Positions 61,047 to 64,000 of a stretch of DNA of 64,000 bases are shown here, in pieces. A program made the position numbers and the translations under genes. The notes beneath the pieces are model-generated. The model was not told the DNA's origin. It made no database searches and saw only the letters and a list, made by a program, of their open reading frames with translations. The stretch is from Micavibrio sp. UBA6212. GTDB lineage: Bacteria; Pseudomonadota; Alphaproteobacteria; Micavibrionales; Micavibrionaceae. How positions within the stretch are numbered: the stretch's first letter is position 1; every line of letters starts with the position of its first letter. The stretch spans positions 62,001 through 126,000 of the forward strand of contig DISK01000014.1 in assembly GCA_002421905.1 (NCBI GenBank). The letters run 5' to 3'.

Positions 61047-63101
61047 TTAAGCTACTCCTATTGCAACAAGGATCATGTCAATCAATTTAATACCGATAAA
61101 CGGGACAATCAGGCCGCCCAGACCGTAAATCAAAAGATTTCGGCGCAGGAGATCACTAGCACTCATCGGTTTGTAATTTACGCCTCTGATCGCCAAGGGT
61201 ATGAGCGCGATAATCACAAGCGCGTTGAATATGACGGCAGACAAGATTGCGCTTTGCGGGCTGGATAATCCCATGATGTTTAAGGCGCTGAGGCTCGGAT
61301 AAGCGGTCAGGAATAACGCTGGAATAATAGCGAAATATTTCGCAACATCGTTGGCGATCGAAAAAGTTGTAAGAGAACCTCTGGAGATCAAAAGCTGCTT
61401 ACCGACCATGACCACCTCAATCAACTTGGTCGGATCTGAATCCAGATCAACAAGATTTCCTGCTTCTTTGGCGGCTGGTGTTCCATCATTCATAGCAAGA
61501 CCGATATCAGATTGCGCCAAAGCTGGAGCATCGTTTGATCCGTCTCCGCACATGGCAACCAGCTTGCCTTGAGCCTGTTCCTCACGGATATAGGCCAGTT
61601 TGTTTTCCGGTGTGGCCTCGGCGATAAAATCGTCTACCCCTGCTTCGGCAGCAATAGTGGCGGCAGTCAAGGGATTATCACCAGTTATCATCACTGTTTT
61701 AATGCCCATTTTACGCAAAGTTGCAAACCTCTCCCGAATGCCGGGTTTGATAATGTCTTTCAGATAAACAACACCCAGAATATTTTTATCCTTGGTTACG
61801 ACAAGTGGAGTTCCACCGCTTTTGGCAATTTTTTCAACAATGATACGACATTGAGAGATAGTAGCACTCGAAACATTTCCTTGCGTTTGCACATATTTTA
61901 AGATGGCATCTTCTGCACCTTTGCGGATTTCCGAACCGTCTTCCATATTTACGCCACTCATGCGAGTTTGTGCAGAAAATTCTATAAACTCAGCAACCGG
62001 CCTTTTATGCTGGCCTTCTGTGATGTGGTATTTTCTCTTTGCCAGCTCGACAATCGATTTGCCTTCCGGTGTATTATCGGACAAAGACGATAAATACGCG
62101 ACTCTTGCCAGCTCTTCCGCGCCCACACCGCTTAGAGGAAAAAATTCATCCGCCATACGGTTTCCAAAAGTGATCGTTCCGGTTTTATCGAGCAAAAGCG
62201 TGTCAATATCTCCGGCGGCTTCCACGGCACGGCCTGATTTGGCAATGACATTGGCCTTCACCAGCCTGTCCATTCCGGCAATTCCGATAGCAGATAACAG
62301 CCCACCAATCGTGGTCGGAATAAGCGTGACCAACAATGCCAGTAGATAGGGCATAGGAATAGATGTGCCGGAATATACTGCAAAAGGCTGAAGCGTGGCG
62401 ACAACGATTAAAAAGATAATGGTCATTCCGACCAGCAAAATTGTCAGGGCAATTTCATTGGGCGTTTTTTGACGCTGCGCGCCCTCAACCAGCGCAATCA
62501 TGCGATCAAGAAAACTCTCTCCCGGCTTTTGTGTGACCTTGACTTTAATCCAATCAGAGACCACGCGCGTGCCTCCCGTAACAGAAGAACGATCCCCACC
62601 GTTTTCACGGATAACAGGTGCTGACTCTCCTGTGATAGCGGATTCATTGACTGAAGCAATGCCGTCGATCACTTCACCATCGGCAGCGATCATGTCACCT
62701 GCCTCACAATATATAATATCGCCTTGTTTGAGATCGGGAGCAGAGACTTCCCTCCAATCATTGCTGTCAAGCGAAGGCAGCTTCTTGGCCACCGTTTCCT
62801 TTTTAACGCCGCGAAGTGAATCTGCACGCGCCTTACCGCGACCCTCTGCCAACGCCTCGGCGAAATTAGCAAACAGGACGGTAAACCAGAGCCATAACGT
62901 GATCTGAAACAAAATGCCCTGATCCACACCGCCAGCCCCTGTCAGCGTATATAATGTCGAAAGTAAAGCGACAACCGCAGTAACAAACATGACGGGGTTT
63001 TTGATTAATTTTGCCGGATTAAGTTTTACAAATGATTGTTTCAGTGCAGGAACAACCAGTGCCGGATCCAAAAGGCTCATCTCCTTAGTCATTGTGCTCA
63101 T
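61047..63101 (-). CDS. kdpB: potassium-transporting ATPase ATP-binding subunit KdpB
   Basis: P-type ATPase subunit that energises K+ uptake. It carries ESAITGESAPVIRE (actuator), the phosphorylation site LLDKTGTITFGNR, the P-domain motif MCGDGSNDAPALAQSDIG and ITGDNPLTAATIAAEAG. 684 residues with seven or so membrane helices. It lies 29 nt after kdpA. Upstream ribosome site AGGGAG. Confidence 0.98.
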   Translation of the reverse strand: MSTMTKEMSLLDPALVVPALKQSFVKLNPAKLIKNPVMFVTAVVALLSTLYTLTGAGGVDQGILFQITLWLWFTVLFANFAEALAEGRGKARADSLRGVKKETVAKKLPSLDSNDWREVSAPDLKQGDIIYCEAGDMIAADGEVIDGIASVNESAITGESAPVIRENGGDRSSVTGGTRVVSDWIKVKVTQKPGESFLDRMIALVEGAQRQKTPNEIALTILLVGMTIIFLIVVATLQPFAVYSGTSIPMPYLLALLVTLIPTTIGGLLSAIGIAGMDRLVKANVIAKSGRAVEAAGDIDTLLLDKTGTITFGNRMADEFFPLSGVGAEELARVAYLSSLSDNTPEGKSIVELAKRKYHITEGQHKRPVAEFIEFSAQTRMSGVNMEDGSEIRKGAEDAILKYVQTQGNVSSATISQCRIIVEKIAKSGGTPLVVTKDKNILGVVYLKDIIKPGIRERFATLRKMGIKTVMITGDNPLTAATIAAEAGVDDFIAEATPENKLAYIREEQAQGKLVAMCGDGSNDAPALAQSDIGLAMNDGTPAAKEAGNLVDLDSDPTKLIEVVMVGKQLLISRGSLTTFSIANDVAKYFAIIPALFLTAYPSLSALNIMGLSSPQSAILSAVIFNALVIIALIPLAIRGVNYKPMSASDLLRRNLLIYGLGGLIVPFIGIKLIDMILVAIGVA

Positions 63102-63130
63102 TGTCTTTAAACTCCCTAAAAATTATGTGT

Positions 63131-64000
63131 TTAAAATGTCGTGCCTTTCAGCATAGCCATGTGTTCGGCAATCGGCCCGAGTGCAAGCACAGGGAAGAAG
63201 GTTAACCCTCCAACGATCAGGATCACCCCGATCAGCAGTCCCAAAAACAATGTTGTATGAGTGGGGAATGTACCAGATGTAGGCGGCGTTTGTTTTTTGG
63301 CCACAAGAGATCCTGCAACAGCTAACATGGGTATAATAAAGGCGTAACGTCCCAACAGCATACAAATCCCAAGCATGGTATTTTGATAGAATGTGCCTGC
63401 GCCATATCCGGCAAAAGCCGAGCCGTTATTGCCTGTCGCCGAACTGTAGGCATAGAGTAACTCAGACAATCCATGCGGCCCTTGATCTTGCATGGATTCC
63501 AGACCAATCGGCAGTACTGCCGAGAGACATCCCAGCCCAAGAATCCCAACTGGCATGGAGAGCATGGCAAGAACCGCCAGCTTGACCTCACGTCCTTCAA
63601 TTTTCTTGCCTAGATATTCCGGTGTGCGCCCGACCATCAGTCCCGCAAGAAATACCGTCAAGACGACATAGAGCAACATCCCGTAAAATCCTGCACCCAC
63701 GCCGCCGAAAACAACTTCGCCAGTCATGATCAGAAACAGCATGATCATCCCGCCAAGTGGCGTGTAGCTGTCATGCATGGAGTTTACCGAGCCGTTTGAT
63801 GCTGCAGTGGTCGCCACGCCCCAAAGCGTTGAATTTACAACGCCAAAACGGGTTTCCTTGCCTTCCATATTGCCATCCATCTGGGAGATCTCATCGGCGA
63901 TTAAGGGATTGCCCGCCTTTTCAGCCAGATAGGTTCCAGAAAAAGCCGCTACAAAGATAATCGCCATAGCCCCGAAAATCGCAATGCCCTGACGCATGTC
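63131..64000 (-). CDS. kdpA: potassium-transporting ATPase subunit KdpA (5' part outside window)
   Basis: Potassium-channel-like subunit of the SKT superfamily, which forms the K+ selectivity filter of Kdp. Only the C-terminal 290 or so of about 560-600 residues are present; the frame continues past the window edge. Visible features: STLWGVATTAASNGSVNSMHDSY and YAYSSATGNNGSAFAGYGAG, two of the four filter loops (TTAASNGS and SATGNNGS), separated by GRTPEYLGKKIEGREVK. Followed by kdpB, C, D and E in one direction. Confidence 0.97.
   Translation of the reverse strand, partial: DMRQGIAIFGAMAIIFVAAFSGTYLAEKAGNPLIADEISQMDGNMEGKETRFGVVNSTLWGVATTAASNGSVNSMHDSYTPLGGMIMLFLIMTGEVVFGGVGAGFYGMLLYVVLTVFLAGLMVGRTPEYLGKKIEGREVKLAVLAMLSMPVGILGLGCLSAVLPIGLESMQDQGPHGLSELLYAYSSATGNNGSAFAGYGAGTFYQNTMLGICMLLGRYAFIIPMLAVAGSLVAKKQTPPTSGTFPTHTTLFLGLLIGVILIVGGLTFFPVLALGPIAEHMAMLKGTTF

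Overview
The window reads as a continuous piece of an alphaproteobacterial chromosome of moderate GC. The evidence is gene order and family content: rpsB-tsf-pyrH-frr-uppS-cdsA-dxr; hemW-rdgB-rph divergent from hrcA-grpE; dnaK-dnaJ-dapB; an RpoH sigma factor; a DUF2336 protein; and a C-terminal domain typical of alphaproteobacterial helicase-related proteins. Small tandem unknowns, compact operons and an inverse autotransporter would fit a Micavibrionales-like or other little-studied lineage, but that placement is inference.

Layout. 0-9 kb: end of a TrmJ-like tRNA methyltransferase, rpsD, a CBS protein followed by an ArsB/NhaD-type ion transporter, a 6-TM K+ channel with a zinc ribbon, a stand-alone heptose-phosphate adenylyltransferase, a BFD-like ferredoxin, two related unknown proteins, rlmN and rpoH. 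9-17 kb: an exported M48 protease with LysM, a nuclease-like secreted protein, a prolyl aminopeptidase-like hydrolase, a repeat-rich intergenic island, pgk and a DUF2336 protein. 17-25 kb: the translation/envelope operon rpsB to dxr. 25-32 kb: a helicase-tail protein, a large exported unknown, hemW-rdgB-rph and hrcA-grpE, with an RpoH-type promoter before grpE.

32-42 kb is the most unusual part. An inverse autotransporter (outer-membrane barrel, FecR-like and Ig-like domains) ends exactly where another Ig-like repeat should begin. Four tightly packed paralogous secreted proteins follow, and each starts, right after its signal peptide, with the missing part of that Ig-like repeat. All four share 5' and 3' ends but have divergent centres. 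In two of them most of the signal peptide is encoded by a 74-bp palindromic repeat element. The cluster lies between grpE and dnaK.

42-54 kb: dnaK-dnaJ-dapB, ogt and nth, xseB-ispA-dxs (isoprenoid precursor supply, matching dxr, uppS and ispA), a bactofilin and uvrC. 54-57 kb: a pentapeptide-repeat protein, a MarR-like regulator, a tRNA-Leu(UAA) interrupted by a 243-nt group I intron, a tRNA-Ser(CGA) with a poorly paired acceptor stem, and the broken remains of a large serine recombinase. 57-64 kb: the high-affinity potassium uptake operon kdpABCDE on the minus strand, with kdpA cut by the window edge.

Short palindromic repeats (cores CTCTCCCTTGAGGGGAGAGG and GTCATTGCGAGGAG) recur in intergenic DNA. 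They also run into gene ends, where they supply stop codons or signal-peptide codons.
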